Shown piece after piece: positions 43,731-57,300 of a stretch of DNA of 64,000 nucleotides. The stretch covers positions 2,232,001 through 2,296,000 of the forward strand of contig OY744469.1 in NCBI GenBank assembly GCA_963556145.1, written 5' to 3'. Numbering within the stretch: position 1 is the first letter of the stretch; each line of letters starts with the position of its first letter. The notes beneath the pieces were generated by a model that did not search any database, was not told where the DNA came from, and worked only from the letters and a program-made list of their open reading frames with translations. The translations under genes and the position numbers were made by a program. The stretch comes from Hygrocybe punicea (Eukaryota > Basidiomycota > Agaricomycetes > Agaricales > Hygrophoraceae).

Positions 43731-44000
43731 CTTCCGTTTCGATAATTGGTGCGTGAGGTACTGTGGTCATTGGTGAGAGTACGGCGGATCGCAGGGTTTA
43801 AATAATGGCAGTGCGGCTCACCTAAACTTGTACAGTCACGGTAATGCGGTCATCAAAGTGGTTCTGGTTCTGGCTATCGGTAACCATGTAGAGAGGCAGT
43901 TTCCGGATTCCCTGTCGACGGCTGGAGTCCCCAGCTCGATTGTGAGCTTCTGCTGAGCAGCTGATTTATCTCTGCCTTGCATGTTATCCGCACCTGGATT

Positions 44001-44932
44001 ATGCTCGCCCATTATCTGCTCGTTGGGCTCTTTGTATTTTTTGTTGCGACATCCGTCGACGCAGATGGAACGCAGAACATAACGGTACCGGTAACATCTC
44101 CAGAGATCGTATACTCCCCCTTCCTCTGCAACGGCACCAATGCGTCAGATTTGGTCTCAGGCAATTGTACGGGGGCTTGGTTGGTGTCATCCATGACTTA
44201 TCACACCCCAATTGCTCATGGAAACCTGCAGGGAATTATCACAGTTGTCTGGCGACCCCGTTGCGTCTACAAACGGTCCTGATCCTCTCACAGGCAATAT
44301 CATTCCCCAGATGTTTCTCAATTTTCGAGGTGGGTATAGATACCTTGCTGTTTCGTATTATGGTGTCAATCATTCACCAGCGAGCGCTGTGTATCTCAAA
44401 TTTGCGTCTTCTTCAAATGCTACGGCAAATATGACAGTTTCGACACCCTCAGGGACGTCTGTCAGCATCCTGTTGAATTCAACAATCGTAGGGGCTGGCG
44501 TCGTTGGTCTGTTCGAGTCAGAGCTCGTCTCATTAGCCATTACCTTTATTCCCGGCAACGGCAGTTCTTCCCTGGACATTGCATATATCATTCTTACCGT
44601 GGAGGACAACGCGTATGTCTACTTTGAAATGTCACAATATTAATGTGTGTTGACCACTCCCCAGTGCATCATCGTCCTTCTTACCCACCATGTCGTTGCC
44701 TCCATCTATCCCGCCACTCACATTTACCCCCCCAGTACCAACGAGCACGACCGAAACATCACAACCTACTGCTACACGCAAACCAGCAAACATCAAGGAA
44801 ATTGAAGGTTTCACTCTAGTGTTAGGGATTGGTCTGGGTCTTTCTTGCATCACCGGAATAGTCCTTTTCTTCTTGAGAAGGCGAGAGCGAAATCGTGTCA
44901 ATAAACCTGCGCTGGACATTATTCGTTGGTAG
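44001..44932 (+). CDS. Type I single-pass membrane glycoprotein, unknown
   Basis: Start chosen at ATG 44001, which begins a good signal peptide (MLAHYLLVGLFVFFVATSVD, cleavage near ADG). Removing a short intron (gttggt...ctgcag) joins GNCTGAW to ELSQLSGDPVAS. A second (gtcaca...ccccag) joins VYFE-I to ASSSFLPTMSLPPSIPPLTF. The ectodomain has many N-x-S/T sites (NIT, NGT, NAS, NCT, NAT, NMT, NST, NGS) and a Ser/Thr/Pro stalk. One helix (GFTLVLGIGLGLSCITGIVL) follows, then a short basic tail, RRRERNR. About 270 residues. This is a common surface-protein design in mushrooms; the function is unknown. Confidence 0.65.
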
Positions 44933-45047
44933 GCGAACGTCGTCATGACTGGTTATGACTTATCACGGCAAAGAGCTACAATTGTTGTGGTTATGCACTT
45001 GACGAATTTCGGATGTACTTGTAAAAGTCGCCGTGGGTACAAATTGC

Positions 45048-45054
45048 TATAAAT
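45048..45054 (+). promoter_or_regulatory. TATA box of arp2
   Basis: TATAAAT, 64 bp upstream of the arp2 start codon and followed by a pyrimidine-rich stretch. Confidence 0.45.
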
Positions 45055-45117
45055 ATCTTACACTTCGCTTTTGGTCCTCAACGACTATATCAGTTTATTA
45101 ACTTCAAAAATATCAGA

Positions 45118-46682
45118 ATGGATCCGGGGACTCCATTGGTTGTCGATAACGGAACCGGTGTAAGTAAAGAATCACTGCGTTCCGATCCCTGCTTGACGTC
45201 GGAGGACAGTTTGTCAAAGTAGGATACGCGGGTTCAAATTTTCCCGAGCATGGTACATTATTCACTGCACATTATCTACCACTCGGCACTCATATCTCTC
45301 CCTAGTCTTCCCATCCATAGTCGGCCGGCCCATTCTGCGCGCAGAAGAGCGAGTTGGTGCTGCTGTTATCAAGGATATCATGGTCGGCGATGATGCCGCA
45401 GCCAACCGGAATTATCTGCAAGTGACCCAGCCAATGGAACACGGTATTGTGCGGAACTGGGAAGATATGAAGCATCTGTGGGACTATACTTTTGATGAGA
45501 AGCTACGAGTGGACGTGCAGGGACGGAAAGTGCTGTTGACGGAGCCGCCGATGAATCCCAAGATGAACAGGCAGAGGATGTGTCAGGTCATGTTTGAGGA
45601 TTATGGGTTCGGTGGGGTGTATATTGCTATCCAGGCTGTCCTGACCCTGTATGCGCAAGGTATAATTTTGTTGGCACTGCGCGCCGTTGTATTTTATCAT
45701 TGTGTCCGACAGGTCTAACAACTGGTGTGGTGGTCGATTCGGGTGATGGTGTAACCCACATCGTTCCAGTATACGACGGCTTCGCAATGCCACACCTCAC
45801 CCAACGCCTGGATATCGCGGGCAGAGACGTTACGCGGTATCTGATCAAGTTGCTGTTGATGCGCGGGTATGCATTCAATCGAACGGCTGATTTTGAGACT
45901 GTGCGAGAGATCAAGGAGAAACTATGCTATGTTAGGTAAGTGTCTTTTCTGAAATCCTGGTCAATCCAACCTACTTCAGATGTGGAAAGCTACGATTTGG
46001 ACCTCGATCAGCGGCTCTCGGAGGAAACGACTGTGCTTGTTGAAAGCTATACAGTGCGTGATTCATCAATTTTACTTCTTGAAAGCCATAGTTGTTGAAC
46101 TGGTACCCAGTTGCCGGATGGCCGGACGATCAAAGTTGGCTCTGAACGTTTCGAGGCTCCAGAATGCATGTTCCAGCCGCACTTAGTCGACATGGACCAA
46201 CCTGGTGTAGCAGGTGCGCGTTCTCATCATCATGAATGCTCATGCCATCTGAAACGATCATCCACATTCACAATTCGCAGAGAAGCTGTTCCAAACAATC
46301 CAAAACGCAGCCGTTGATGTTCGCCAAGAGTTGTATAAACATATCGTGCTTTCCGGAGGATCCAGCATGTACCCTGGTCTGCCCAGTCGACTTGAGAAGG
46401 AGATGAAGCAACTGTATCTGACGCGTGTGCTCGCTGGAGATCCAACACGGTTAAATGTGAACATTTTGTTACTTTATCCCTTCAGAACTCCTTCATTTCC
46501 CTCTCCCTCAGAAATTTAAAATCAGAATCGAAGATCCGCCTCGCAGGAAACACATGGTTTTTCTGGGTGGAGCGGTCCTGGCTGATATCATGAAAGGTCG
46601 GGAAGAGTTTTGGATATCCAGGGAGGAATGGTTTGAGCAAGGCCCCCGCGCGATGGATAAACTTGGGCGAGGGGATACTTAA
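45118..46682 (+). CDS. arp2: Actin-related protein 2 (Arp2/3 complex subunit)
   Basis: ATG 45118 gives [13 protein letters not shown], the actin phosphate-1 loop, split by an intron from [14 protein letters not shown]. Further exons read [71 protein letters not shown] and [20 protein letters not shown], ending MDKLGRGDT. About 390 residues, the Arp2 length. The sequence [20 protein letters not shown] is characteristic of Arp2 rather than actin or other Arps. Arp2 with Arp3 nucleates branched actin at cortical patches for endocytosis and polarity. Seven or so short introns, all GT-AG. Confidence 0.93.
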
Positions 46683-46782
46683 TAACGAGGCATCTGTAGG
46701 CAGCTGAAGATCACACAATTGTATTCCAGAGGTAATGACCACCAGATCCAAACGATTGTGGTGAACGGTACTCTAATTTCTA

Positions 46783-48142
46783 CTATTCTAATTCCCAGAA
46801 ATCAGCCCAAAGTTCTAAACACGGACAGTCTTGTATGCTAGTATCTCTAAGAATGTCCTGACTCTGCACAAGTCTCAGTTCTCGTCCTCTCAGTCGTCTA
46901 GTTCGTCTGAGCGGTTGAGCCGCGTCCTTCTCGTCATCAGTCTGTTGACGATCGTCTTCGGGCAAAGACTGAGCATACTCGTACGTCCGGCGCAAAATTG
47001 TGTGCGTCTTCTTCAGAGCGAAGGAGGTAGCAAGTGACAGAGGCGTATCAGTGTCAACCAGACGACTGGAGTTACCATCCAGATGTCCTAGCAAAAGGGC
47101 GGAGAATAAATCGCCAACACCCGAGAAGTAACCAGGAAATTGTGGAACACATCGTGCGTGGACGAGGGACGTGCCCCGGAGGCCTTGAACAGAACCTGAC
47201 GAAGATATGCACAGGAGAAAACTGGACTTGTCAAGAGAAGCGGGTTCACAAGGTCGCAGATGTGGAGGGATTGCTTCGACCAGCCACTTTTTGACCGGAA
47301 TTGAACTGACCACGACATCGGGAACGTGGTATTCTTCATGCAAGACTTTTAAAGCACGCCGAAGAGAAGCGAAGTCCTCGAGTTTGATGTCAGTTAGGAG
47401 CCTACCGGAGAGCATTGATAAGTAGGGAGCATTGGTGTGATTATGCACTCACTCTACTTCATACCAGTTGGGTGAAATGATGTTTGCCAGGGGAAGGATG
47501 GCCTTGTAGATTGGGATAACGTCGGGATCAACATACATCACACCAGAATCACCCATCACGGCTGAGTAAATAAAAGTGAACAAATACCCGTGTTATGTTG
47601 GGCTGGCAAAAACACACGGTCAAGTAGATAGAGAAGGTCAAGCCGTTCCTGTTTGATCTTGGTGAGGAACTCGGCGATAACGGATAAGGCCTCAGCACCA
47701 GCTGCATAACCTGGATTGGAAAAAACATTCAAACAAGTGACATACTAGGCTGCACTGAGCGCACCTGTCACCAGCCTTCCTGCGCTTATCATTTCATTTT
47801 GCTCCAACATCGCTAATATTGCAGCCAGTTCTGTAGCAGGTGTTCTGGTCCCTCCAGCACGACCATAACCTGATCGACAATTCAGAGTAGCGATCAACTG
47901 ACATACTTCTGCTACACGAACCGGCGTGATTTGAGTAGTTCACTGTGTTGACTACCTTGAAAGATAAATCCAGGGATTCAGTAAATGACTAGAAAACGAA
48001 ATTGAAGCCATACGTCGACGTCGTAACCCAGACATTGGAGAGCAAAAACGGCAGCCTTCCCTCCAACGTATCCGAATGCAACATGAGATTGAATACTCAG
48101 TACTCGTTTATGACCTAGGCCTGCAATTGCAAGGGAATGCAT
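46783..48142 (-). CDS. bud16: Pyridoxal kinase (PdxK/Bud16-like)
   Basis: Minus strand from ATG 48142 ([20 protein letters not shown]). The frame gives [20 protein letters not shown], the substrate-binding start of pyridoxal kinases. Later exons give [40 protein letters not shown] and [12 protein letters not shown]; the last (47448-46783) holds [20 protein letters not shown] and [20 protein letters not shown]. The anion-hole motif reads GVGD where most ribokinase-fold enzymes have GTGD; the catalytic Asp is kept. The enzyme phosphorylates pyridoxal, pyridoxine and pyridoxamine to the vitamin B6 cofactor forms in the cytosol. A 40-residue charged insertion lies near the C-terminus. It converges on arp2, with about 100 bp between stops. 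Confidence 0.88.
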
Positions 48143-48395
48143 CAGGAAAACGTGACACTTGTACGAGTCCTAAGCCTAAGTATAGCTGCTGAGCACGTGT
48201 CTCACTCAGACTCACTGGCAGCATCGGCATGACATTTGTTGTCTATTCCTATTCCCATTCCCATGAATCCGATTTGGTGTTCTACAACGTTCTATATCAA
48301 ATATACAATGTTAGAACTTTCACGTCGATGCCGATATCAATTTGAAACAGATGCTGCATGGCTAGCTTCTCAGGTTGACGTGCGTGGTATTACGG

Positions 48396-48660
48396 TATGA
48401 GGTGGGACATACTGTTTTACCTTGATTACCACAGAGCTACTTTCCACCCAACAAACAATACCTACGGCGTTGATTTGACCCGTCGGGATCCCGTTTACGA
48501 GTCACCCGAGCACGTCGTAGCTGCCTTTGAGGTTCTATCCAAATACCCAAGAGCGTCTATCTTCCCCGAACAACCTCGGTGAGAAGCACTGGCCCAATGT
48601 TACATCGCAGATGTACTAGTTATGGCCAGAGAAGCTGCGTGCCCTCATTGTGGCAGGGGC
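48396..48660 (+). pseudogene. Exon fragment of an unknown gene with a nonsense codon
   Basis: A frame reads DILFYLDYHRATFHPTNNTY, then VYESPEHVVAAFEVLSKYPR and FPEQPR, then TGA (48580-48582), and continues EALAQCYIADVLVMARE in the same frame. The codon at the stop looks like a TGG-to-TGA change. The flanks give no further exons. Possibly a captured or duplicated gene piece. Confidence 0.35.
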
Positions 48661-48928
48661 CATCTCGGTCACCGTCGTTCGGGAAACGGCGACCTTCTCA
48701 TCGCTTCGCTCATAAAGCATCATTCAACTGTGGCAATATTGGTGTGTTGGTCCTTTCGGTACACTGTGGCTTCAAATTTTCGCAGGCGAAGCTCTACTGC
48801 TCTTGTGATATTGCCAGTTGCCCCCGTTCTGTTCCCAACTTCTTTACCAATTCCCACTGGCCCCTGCAGTGCTATAAAACGAACGGAGGGCAATCCATTC
48901 GTTATCACCCATCCATTCAGTGACTCCC

Positions 48929-50749
48929 ATGACCCCAGAGCAACGCCGACAAAAGGTCAACTCCGAACGCCTGGAAGCTGTTGGGTTCAATTGACATTGT
49001 TTTTAGGGCCGCTTCCATATCTTGGCGTCGGTTTTGATTACTGTGATTGTGACAGTATTATCAGGGGCTTTCACAAGAATCTTTGTGATCGGAAACATGA
49101 CTTACAACAAAGACATTAATGCCAAAGTAAACCACAAGTTCACAAGTTCACTCCTTTTACTCAAACCTCTTCTCTAGCCCCAGCCTGGGTCTCCATGCAT
49201 ATATCTTTTGTCCGATTTTCATGCTGTCGATGTTGAAGCTGGCACGCTCACAACAGACTGGTTGGTCTTCACTGATGATGACTGTGGATTTTGTACCTTT
49301 GCGGATGATGTAGTGGATATCTTTATGGATCCGTAAGCCCACACGCTCTAATTTCTGACGTATTAACCAACCTTTTGCGTGCGCCCCACCACAGCAACAT
49401 TTTGGTCGGTAGCGGCAACAATCGGTCTCCAGTACCGTCTGATTCTGCGCCATCCACGGCCATCTTTCGCGTTGGCGCTCAGTGCATGCAGACTAGTAGC
49501 TCCAGTTTCCCCATGTTTAGGACGGTTAGCAAGCTCGTGGGTAATATCGAATACAAATCAGGACCTGCACATGATGGCAGTCTGGAGTTTTACCCGTTCG
49601 ACAAGTGAGCGCTCCGCCTGTACTTTGGGAGGTAATCTGATGTGGATTCCATAGGTACTTCGCATATATTTATTTATTTGTTTGCTCAGCTCCAATCTCA
49701 AAATACCACTTATAATGTTGGCATTCAACTGGAAGGCGCTGGAATTCCCGTGTGAGGATCTCATCATGTTTCAGTCTAATATCATCTCACGCAATGTATA
49801 CCTAAGCAATTTCTACCTCAAACAGAACATAGACACAACTAATGATGCCAATGGAACGGCGATTATCCTCGATATTTCCAGGTCAGGTGCGGTTCGGTCG
49901 CTTGTTATAGTTGTTGCTGCAAATTGTGCGTTTTCATTGCATAGGTTCTATCATCATAGTGCTTGACTTTGAGTGCTTTCCTCACTAGGGATTGTGACCA
50001 TTACATTCGTGTGGATCACTGTCGGGTCGGTGATTTGGCAGGAACATGTCATGAAGGAAATGTTTGTCGTACCAGTTGCTGTGCTGTTTGCCTTCACCTC
50101 AGTAAGAGCCAACATGCCTGGAGCGCCACCGGGTTTTGGTGAGGTACTCTATAATATCACCATTTTCACTCCTGACTTGCTTGCTTACAATGTGCCAAAT
50201 TTCCATCCCTTCGGATCGTTCCACTGAGCAGGTGCTTTCGTGGGTGAGTTGACTTTCCCTTCCTACTGGGTCATACAAGTCAATGATTTTTTTCCTATTT
50301 GTGAATAGATTTTATTGGTATCTTGCCAAATATAGCAATTATAACGTTTTGCGCACGTCCTCTCTTGCTCTCGTGCGCACGTTCACTTCACTAATTGGAG
50401 TGCAATCTTGCTGATTGTCATTCTCTTTCGTCGCACACGTGATTCGCATTTAGATAAGCACGAGCCTTTGTAAGCCGCCTAAAACAATCCACTGTATTAC
50501 AGTTGTGTTCACAATGTCATTAGGGACCCAAAGATGTTGAGCAGGCCATTCCGTCTGCATCTGGCGTGGCGAATGAAGTAAATACCGTGAGCGGAACGGT
50601 CGCTAGAAATAGAGAAGCGGATGGGAACGACACAGTCTCCGGGAACACTGCAGTTACCGTTACTGAAGTTCCCGCGATCTTGAACCCCGCAACCGAAGCG
50701 AACGCTCTCGCAAACGAGGCGATTCCTGCGGTCTTAAACCCCGCAACCT
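48929..50749 (+). CDS. DUF4436-type multi-pass membrane protein
   Basis: ATG 48929 (MTPEQRRQKVNSERLEA) is followed by a 27-nt gap read as an intron. A first helix (FHILASVLITVIVTVLSGAF) and an extracellular part in several exons follow, with the family-typical LEFYPFD. Next comes ISRSGAVRSLVIVVAAN, then ITFVWITVGSVIWQEHVMKE and MFVVPVAVLFAFTSVRANMP, then GAPPGFG. A predicted 12-nt micro-exon (50232-50243) links to DFIGILPNIAIITFC. The last exon after an intron reads GPKDVEQAIPSASGVANE and a repetitive tail ending at TAA 50747-50749. DUF4436 proteins are fungal and bacterial membrane proteins without a known role. The exon joining the last helix to the tail (50340-50520) is uncertain and may hold a frame break. 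A tataaaa lies at 48874-48880. Confidence 0.65.
50232..50243 (+). other. Predicted 12-nt micro-exon of the DUF4436 gene
   Basis: gtgctttcgtgg lies between a cag acceptor and a gtgagt donor. With the upstream donor g|gtgagg and the downstream acceptor aatag it yields GFG-AFV-DFIGILPN in frame, filling a gap that otherwise loses the conserved loop. Confidence 0.5.
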
Positions 50750-50943
50750 AAGCAGTTTTTGCAAACGAGGCGATTCCCGAGAACGAAATAGTTGTAGAAA
50801 ACGAGGTGATTCCTGCGCCCGCAACCGAAGCGGTTCTTGCAAACGAGGCGATTCCCGAAAACGAAACAGCTCCCCTTCTAATTTCCGACTCTCACACTTC
50901 GCCAGTCTTCGAGGACGTTCCGATATTGATGATTCCGATCTGA
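50566..50943 (+). repeat. Degenerate coding repeat (NEAIP / NPATEA units)
   Basis: Imperfect 36-60 bp units code AILNPATEA, ANEAIPAVLNPAT, ANEAIPENE, VENEVIPAP, ATEAVLANEAIPENE. The frame meets TAA at 50747-50749, but the same frame keeps the repeat to TGA at 50941-50943, so the stop may be a recent GAA-to-TAA change that shortens the tail of the DUF4436 protein by about 64 residues. Confidence 0.55.
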
Positions 50944-51316
50944 CCCCGGGGCGCCACTCCACCAACCTCTTATAAAATCGTTATGTAAAGAGTTTTTGAA
51001 AAGGTCAAAGTGCCAATTTTTTTCGAAACGGATTTGTAAATTTCCCTTATAGACGATTTACACGTATCTCATGATGATGATGTACACTCGGACATCCAAG
51101 CTGTATGTGGTGACGTCTAGTTGTTCTGAAGGCTGCAAGTGTTGAACTGCGTAATCGATGGTATCGTGGTGGGGACAACTACAGAATATCGATTGCAAGA
51201 AGTTTCCCCTCCTTCGGCCGGTCGATCTTTGCCGGTGTTTCACTCCTGATATTGAAAACACGAGTTGATTTCCTGATGATCACAAAACCACAAAATCTCA
51301 TGCGTATTGTCCAGTT
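50944..51316. other. Intergenic region between converging genes
   Basis: About 370 bp of AT-rich DNA holding the 3' ends of the DUF4436 gene and the helicase gene. No coding signal. Confidence 0.5.
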
Positions 51317-54300
51317 TTATGCCCACATAGCTTTGAACTTCTCCTCAAACTCCCTCGTCGCACCATCTACAACCTCATACACCCTCCAATCGGCATCCTT
51401 AACCCTTTCTGGCCTTTTGAAACCCAGCGCTCCCTCCTCCATTTCGTCCACTTCCCCTGGGACAAGCGATCCGTATCCGCTATCCAGTTCCTGCTCTTCG
51501 CTTTCCTCGACACTCTGCCGCTCCGCCTCCTGCGAAGCCTTCAAAAGTAACTGCGCCAATGCCTCCCGAATGGTCTTCAAAGTCAACGTGAAATCCTCAA
51601 GCAAGTACCAGACGTCTCCTCTTCGGATGCCATTAGCTGCAACTAAAGCTGCGACCTGACCATGGATGTAAAAGTCCAACAAATAAGCATTCATCGCAAA
51701 GCTATCTTTCCTTTCGCCAGGTTCCGCGGTGATACTGCCCAGACACGGAATAACATGTTCGTTGAGATGTAAGCCTTGGCGCACAGTACGAGTCAACTCC
51801 TGTACGGTCATGAAGTCGTCACCGTGCCCTGAATTTGCGACAAACGGAGAACGTGCGACCACAGGAATCGCAGTGGCCCTGAGATGACGACGGAACAGGG
51901 AATTCTCACTGATAGAATCACCTTGAAATCGTCGGTGGCTGAGGGGAAGCTCGCAGTCTGGTCCAAGGTGACTTGCGTATTGAGATGAGAAAGTCATGGC
52001 ATACGAAGAGAAGACACGAAGAACTTCTTGGTCATGGGCCACGAGAACTTGGCGTGCGTCTTTACGAAGAGGGGGGAGCACAACCATCGAGGGGGACTTC
52101 TTGATGATAAGGTCAATATTTTTCTGGGTGGCAAATGATGGAGGCAAGTTACGACGACCAAAGAGATGACAAAGAAGCAGGATCAAATCTCGTTTAGCGG
52201 CAGCAATATTCGGCTTCGCGCATATCTGATGCAAAACCCCCTTTTGCAGGAGGGTAACGAGGGCGAAATTGCTGGGCTCGGTGTAATAGAGGTGACCTGC
52301 CATCCCGAACAAGTTCTGGGGTTTGCCTTGTCGATCCAGGAGACGAGCCCGACGAAGGTAATCAATACTAAATCGTAGATGATGTAGTAGCTGCTCCCTG
52401 CCTACTTGGGACCCAAAGCTGATTTGAGGCAATTTCATGATACTCTGGACAGCATTGATAGCCACTGGAGCATAACCAGAGCCCTCCAGAAGGTTGAAAA
52501 GCCGTAGGCACATAGTTGAGGTCAACGGGAAGTTGCCACCACCAAGAGGTGGCAATTTGGACAATATCAATCGTTGCACGCGATCTATTGCCAAACCATA
52601 AAACACAACTTTACCCAAAAGGTCGTAACCACGACGTCCAGCACGACCAGCGCATTGACGGAACTGCGTTCGATCAGTCAGCGGTAAAGAAGAACATGTG
52701 CAATCACTCGTACCATAAGAGCCGTTAGAAATGGAGAATCGCCACAGAGCACCGATGTTTTCGTAGGGGCGTTGATTCCTAGGGCCAGTGTTCCTTTGAA
52801 AAAATATTATTAAATATCTGCATCATAATATGATGTCGACTTACCCGTTGCTATTACTATTCGTATAAAGCCTTGACGAAACAGACTGATAAGAGAACTG
52901 ATTAGGGAAGTTCTCAGGTAAAAGATTTTACAGTATTTACCTTTCCACCAAGCTCCTGTATCTTTTGTTCATTCCAGCGTGATGGACCGCGATTCCTCTT
53001 CGCAGCGCGTCAATCACCCTTGGCTCAGTTTTTACCCATCTCAAATCGTCGAGGTCCTGGTTCAAGTCAGCCTTGGAATATGAAGCATGGGTTCCGGCAA
53101 AAGAGAATTGGGGTGAAGGGTCCCCAGGGTCAAAAGAACTCTCCCAAGAGTGGTCACTCGCTTCGGCAGGTTCTGGCTCGTCTTTGCCCTCCCTACGTTT
53201 ATTTCGTCTCTGTTTCAAATTTTCGCGGTCTTTGGCCCCAAGCTTCCACTGCTCCCATTGGCGGAGTTGTTGATTCCAGGCGGGACTGCTCGAACGCCAC
53301 TTTTCTTCGGCTTCCTCAAGAGCCTCAAGAAGATCTCTGGCCATGATCTCGCATTCGGTTCGATCGAAATTGAACAGGATTGCAGGCTGTCAAGACCGTT
53401 TTCATTGGAATGAGGAAGAAATGACATGAAATAATGTAACGTACAAGATCCCCTGTGGCATGAAGATCGGAGACGAGATAAATAAGACTTTCCCGGAATC
53501 GGACCCGTGTGGGTTGTGCGTTCAGGTGCAATGTGGGGTGACGAGATATCAGGGGATCTTCGAGACTGCAAAGTACTTCACGCAAAGGCGAAGAAGGGTC
53601 ATTGGGGTGGAACGAAGAAAGCATCGTAGACACAACTTCTTTCAGGGCCTCCTCATAGCGCACGATGTCCTTTTGGCGCAAGAAACGGGCCTCAGGGAAG
53701 AACTTGCGCGGTTGCAGAAGATCCGGATCAAAAGACGGCACACCCTGGCATGATGCAAGCGCACGATATAATGTCAATGTGTCGACAGCTTCTAGGGCAA
53801 GGTCTGGTGGCATGGACCGCGAGCCAAAGGACAACATAGCGATCGGATGAAGAAATCTGGCACGCTGAGAGGACTCGTACGTATCTAAACCTGTAAATGA
53901 TACTTTCGGATCCGCTTCAAGAGCATAGAAGAATTTTCGCAAATGGGAAAATCGGTGGGGATGGGAAATGAAGGTATGTTTAAAGCCGTGGGCCTCCTGT
54001 ACTGTTTCAAGCCAGTTGTTGAAAATTTCCGGTTGTCCTATGGTCGCCGATAGACCACTTAGGAATGTTTAAACGATCGAGAAACAAGCTTTAGGATGGA
54101 AACACACATTATTGGGCAAGGCGCAAGCAGAAGTATGCTCTCCCACACTGTGCCTATATTGAAAAAAAGATTGGTTTTCTCAGTGAGAAAATGCAAATTT
54201 GCTCACCTGATTCGAGACCAATGGAATGAATCTCATCCAGAATAATACTAATCCAAATTAATTTTTGGAACCAGAGATCGACGAGTGAACTCACCGTTTA

Positions 54301-57300
54301 ATTCTAGGTGTCCATGCACGCGCAAGAGGCGGCGATAACAGCATTATGGATAGTATTTCGGGCACAGTGATTAATATCTGACACTTTTGAGGATCTGGGA
54401 AGTTATGAGGATATAGCATCAGTCAGGATGAGAATAGTCAAACCATGGATGCGACTATCGCGGGTGTGAATAGACCAACAGCTCCCTAACAGTTTAGTGA
54501 GAGACGGAAAAGCTTCAAGATAAGAGTGGCACTAACTTCCCTTCAAATCTTTACTAAATCTTGCGTAAACTTCAGCTGCAATCTGAGTCACCAAGGCTTT
54601 GGTTGGGGCCACATAGACCAAAACACCATCGTCTGAGTTTCGAAGGACTTTCTCCATGGCGTAGTATGATATGAATGTCTTTCCTGCACTGGTGGGAGCA
54701 ACCACGAGTAACGATCCATCTTGATCGATACAGTCCAGCACTTCCCGTTGCCAGGCATCGGGTTCGAAAGAAACGCGTGGGTCCGACTGACTGTCCATGC
54801 TTCTATCCATATATGGACCGAAGAGCCGGAGTTGCCATTCGACAGGATGTTCTGTGATGTGCATGTATTTGTGAATAGGAGACTTGCTTTTCGACTTCAG
54901 CAGTTTGATGAATTCGAAGGAGAGAGGGCGGTTCGTCACGGCTTCTCCTAATGAAGACACCTCCAGAGTCCCGGCGTAATCAGAAAAGCCTAAGCAAACT
55001 AAGACAGATGAGAGAGCGGTAGAGACTATCGGTGTGAGATTTCCTTGGTCGTAGATTTCTTTGACGGTCCGCATGATTGACAATGTATATCGATCATGCA
55101 CATCAGCAGAGTCTGGTGTCTGTTCCTCGTTCCACTTGGAAAGTAGTGTGTGTATTCTGTAAAGGTTCATCTCCATCTCGAGTGACCGTTCTTTGCTTCT
55201 CTTGTTCCGATTCAAAGCGTCCAAGTAGGCAATTTTTTCGCCGTTGGTTAATTTCTTCATAAGCTCGAGCTGGCCCTTCCACCATATAAGAGATGAGTTT
55301 TCATCCTTGGACTGTTTCTTCGCCAGGATATCTTTTCGTAACTTCTCGGTCGATGTCAGCCGTTCCTTCCCTTGTTTTGGTGCCTTTTTGGACGCTTCCT
55401 TTACCTTGGAGGGAAGGAACGTTAACCTAGCCAATGCATCACGTGTACTACTTCCTTACTTTAAAGGCAGTTCGGTCGCTTGATGTCAGTGATCCTACGG
55501 GTACAATGACGATTCGGTGGAGACTGGCACCTGAGGCACCTGTCAAGGTCCCGGCTTGCCGTTGCAGCATGGCCATCCAACGCTGTTCCCTCTTTAGGGC
55601 TTTCTGACGCTGCCATTCATCTACTGGTTTAGGATCCCTGCCCCGAGGGTTTACAATGGCATTCTTGTGGTTGTGCCAGTGCTGCGTGTCGACGAAGGGG
55701 ATGCCTTGGCCAAACCCAAGATGGGTGGGGGAGCATTCCAACTCGTGATCATCTTCACTATCCACCATAATTTGGACCGAAGACAGCTCAAAGTTGAAGA
55801 CCTCATTATCGAATGGGAGGATCCGCAATGGTTCTACTTTAGTGGTGACAACCGCGGCTGGTGGAGAAGGATTAGGGAAACGATCGGCGAAACTCCGGAA
55901 GTCAGGCAGTGGAACTTCCAAATTTAACCAGATATCCGAAACACGAGCATCCACATCATGTCCGACAACAGCACTTGTTGGCTGGGTTGGGTTGCAAGTA
56001 AAAAATCGAATGAGCGACAGAAAGACTCTACCGTCGAAGTCCAGGAATAAACCTGAAGAAAAGACAATGCTTTCCGCAACAGAAAATACTTTTGGGAAGA
56101 ATGAGCTGATGATGATACGTTCGAGTTCCGGATGCAACGCCTCCAGGGGCCTAGCTCTTTCGTGAACAGAGATTTCATCGAGAAGGACACAATGAACGAT
56201 AAAACCATAGAGTAGTTCCAAATGGATGTCCTGGGTTGATGTCAAGGCCAGAAAGGACTGCGACAGTGCTAATAAGCATGTGCTCTTTGAGGTGGTATGT
56301 GTACGGGTCGCAATAAGAGGTACTGGTTGAGTGCTATGTTGCTGACTTTGGAATTTGGCATCAAGACTACGACGTGCAAGTGTCACTGCGTCCCAGAAGA
56401 TTTTAGGGAAAAATTTCTTCCCTTGGGGATCACGCTTTTGTTCATATACGAATGAAAATATCTTCCGTCATTATCGAATCAGTGATCAAATATGCAAGAA
56501 TTCCATTAATCAGCTCACCTTCGAGTCCCGGAATTCACAACGGTTCAGGGGGGTGACGGCTAAACCATGATTCAGAAGATCGAAGATAAACACCCGTTGA
56601 CTAAGGGTGCGCTCGGCGGTAAGATCATTTCCTTCGAGTCCGAAGCGCCCCCCATCATCGGTCATAACGAACATTGGCTGATGTTGATGTCAACGACGTC
56701 TTTGAATATCAATGTTGATCCCACCTTTCTCTCAAGTTCATATTGAAGCCAAACCTTGTCAGAAAGTGTTTCGAACTCGTGAACGGGCACATTAAGCGTC
56801 AAAAGATGACGTATGAGAAGAGATCGAGCCAGAGATCGAGAAGCTACACTGAGTTGCGAGCTGCCAGTAAGCAGTGTGCCATGACGAGTTGCTATTAAAC
56901 AAATTAAAAAAAACACCATCAGATGACAAAAACATACTACAAACCTTTCCAGAACACGATTTCAAAAACAGCAGATCTTTGTAAAAATTCCTGAACAATG
57001 CGTTCCAATGACAAGAGAGCATGCAAAATTTGGAAGCTGCAATCTGTTGTTGTTGATGAGAAACCTAAGAATTTTTTTGAAAAAATAATGGGGAATACCC
57101 TCGCGACCAATGGCTAACATCGGATCGTCAAGAACGAATTGCAAAAGTGATTCCCCTAGGATAATTAACGCAAAAATTATCAACGGGAACAATCGATTAG
57201 CCAGAACATACCATCCATGATGAAGAGTTCACTGCCAGCATAATCTCCCAGTAAATCCATCCATCTTGCTTGTTTGCTTTTCGGTGCGTACCATTTAGAG

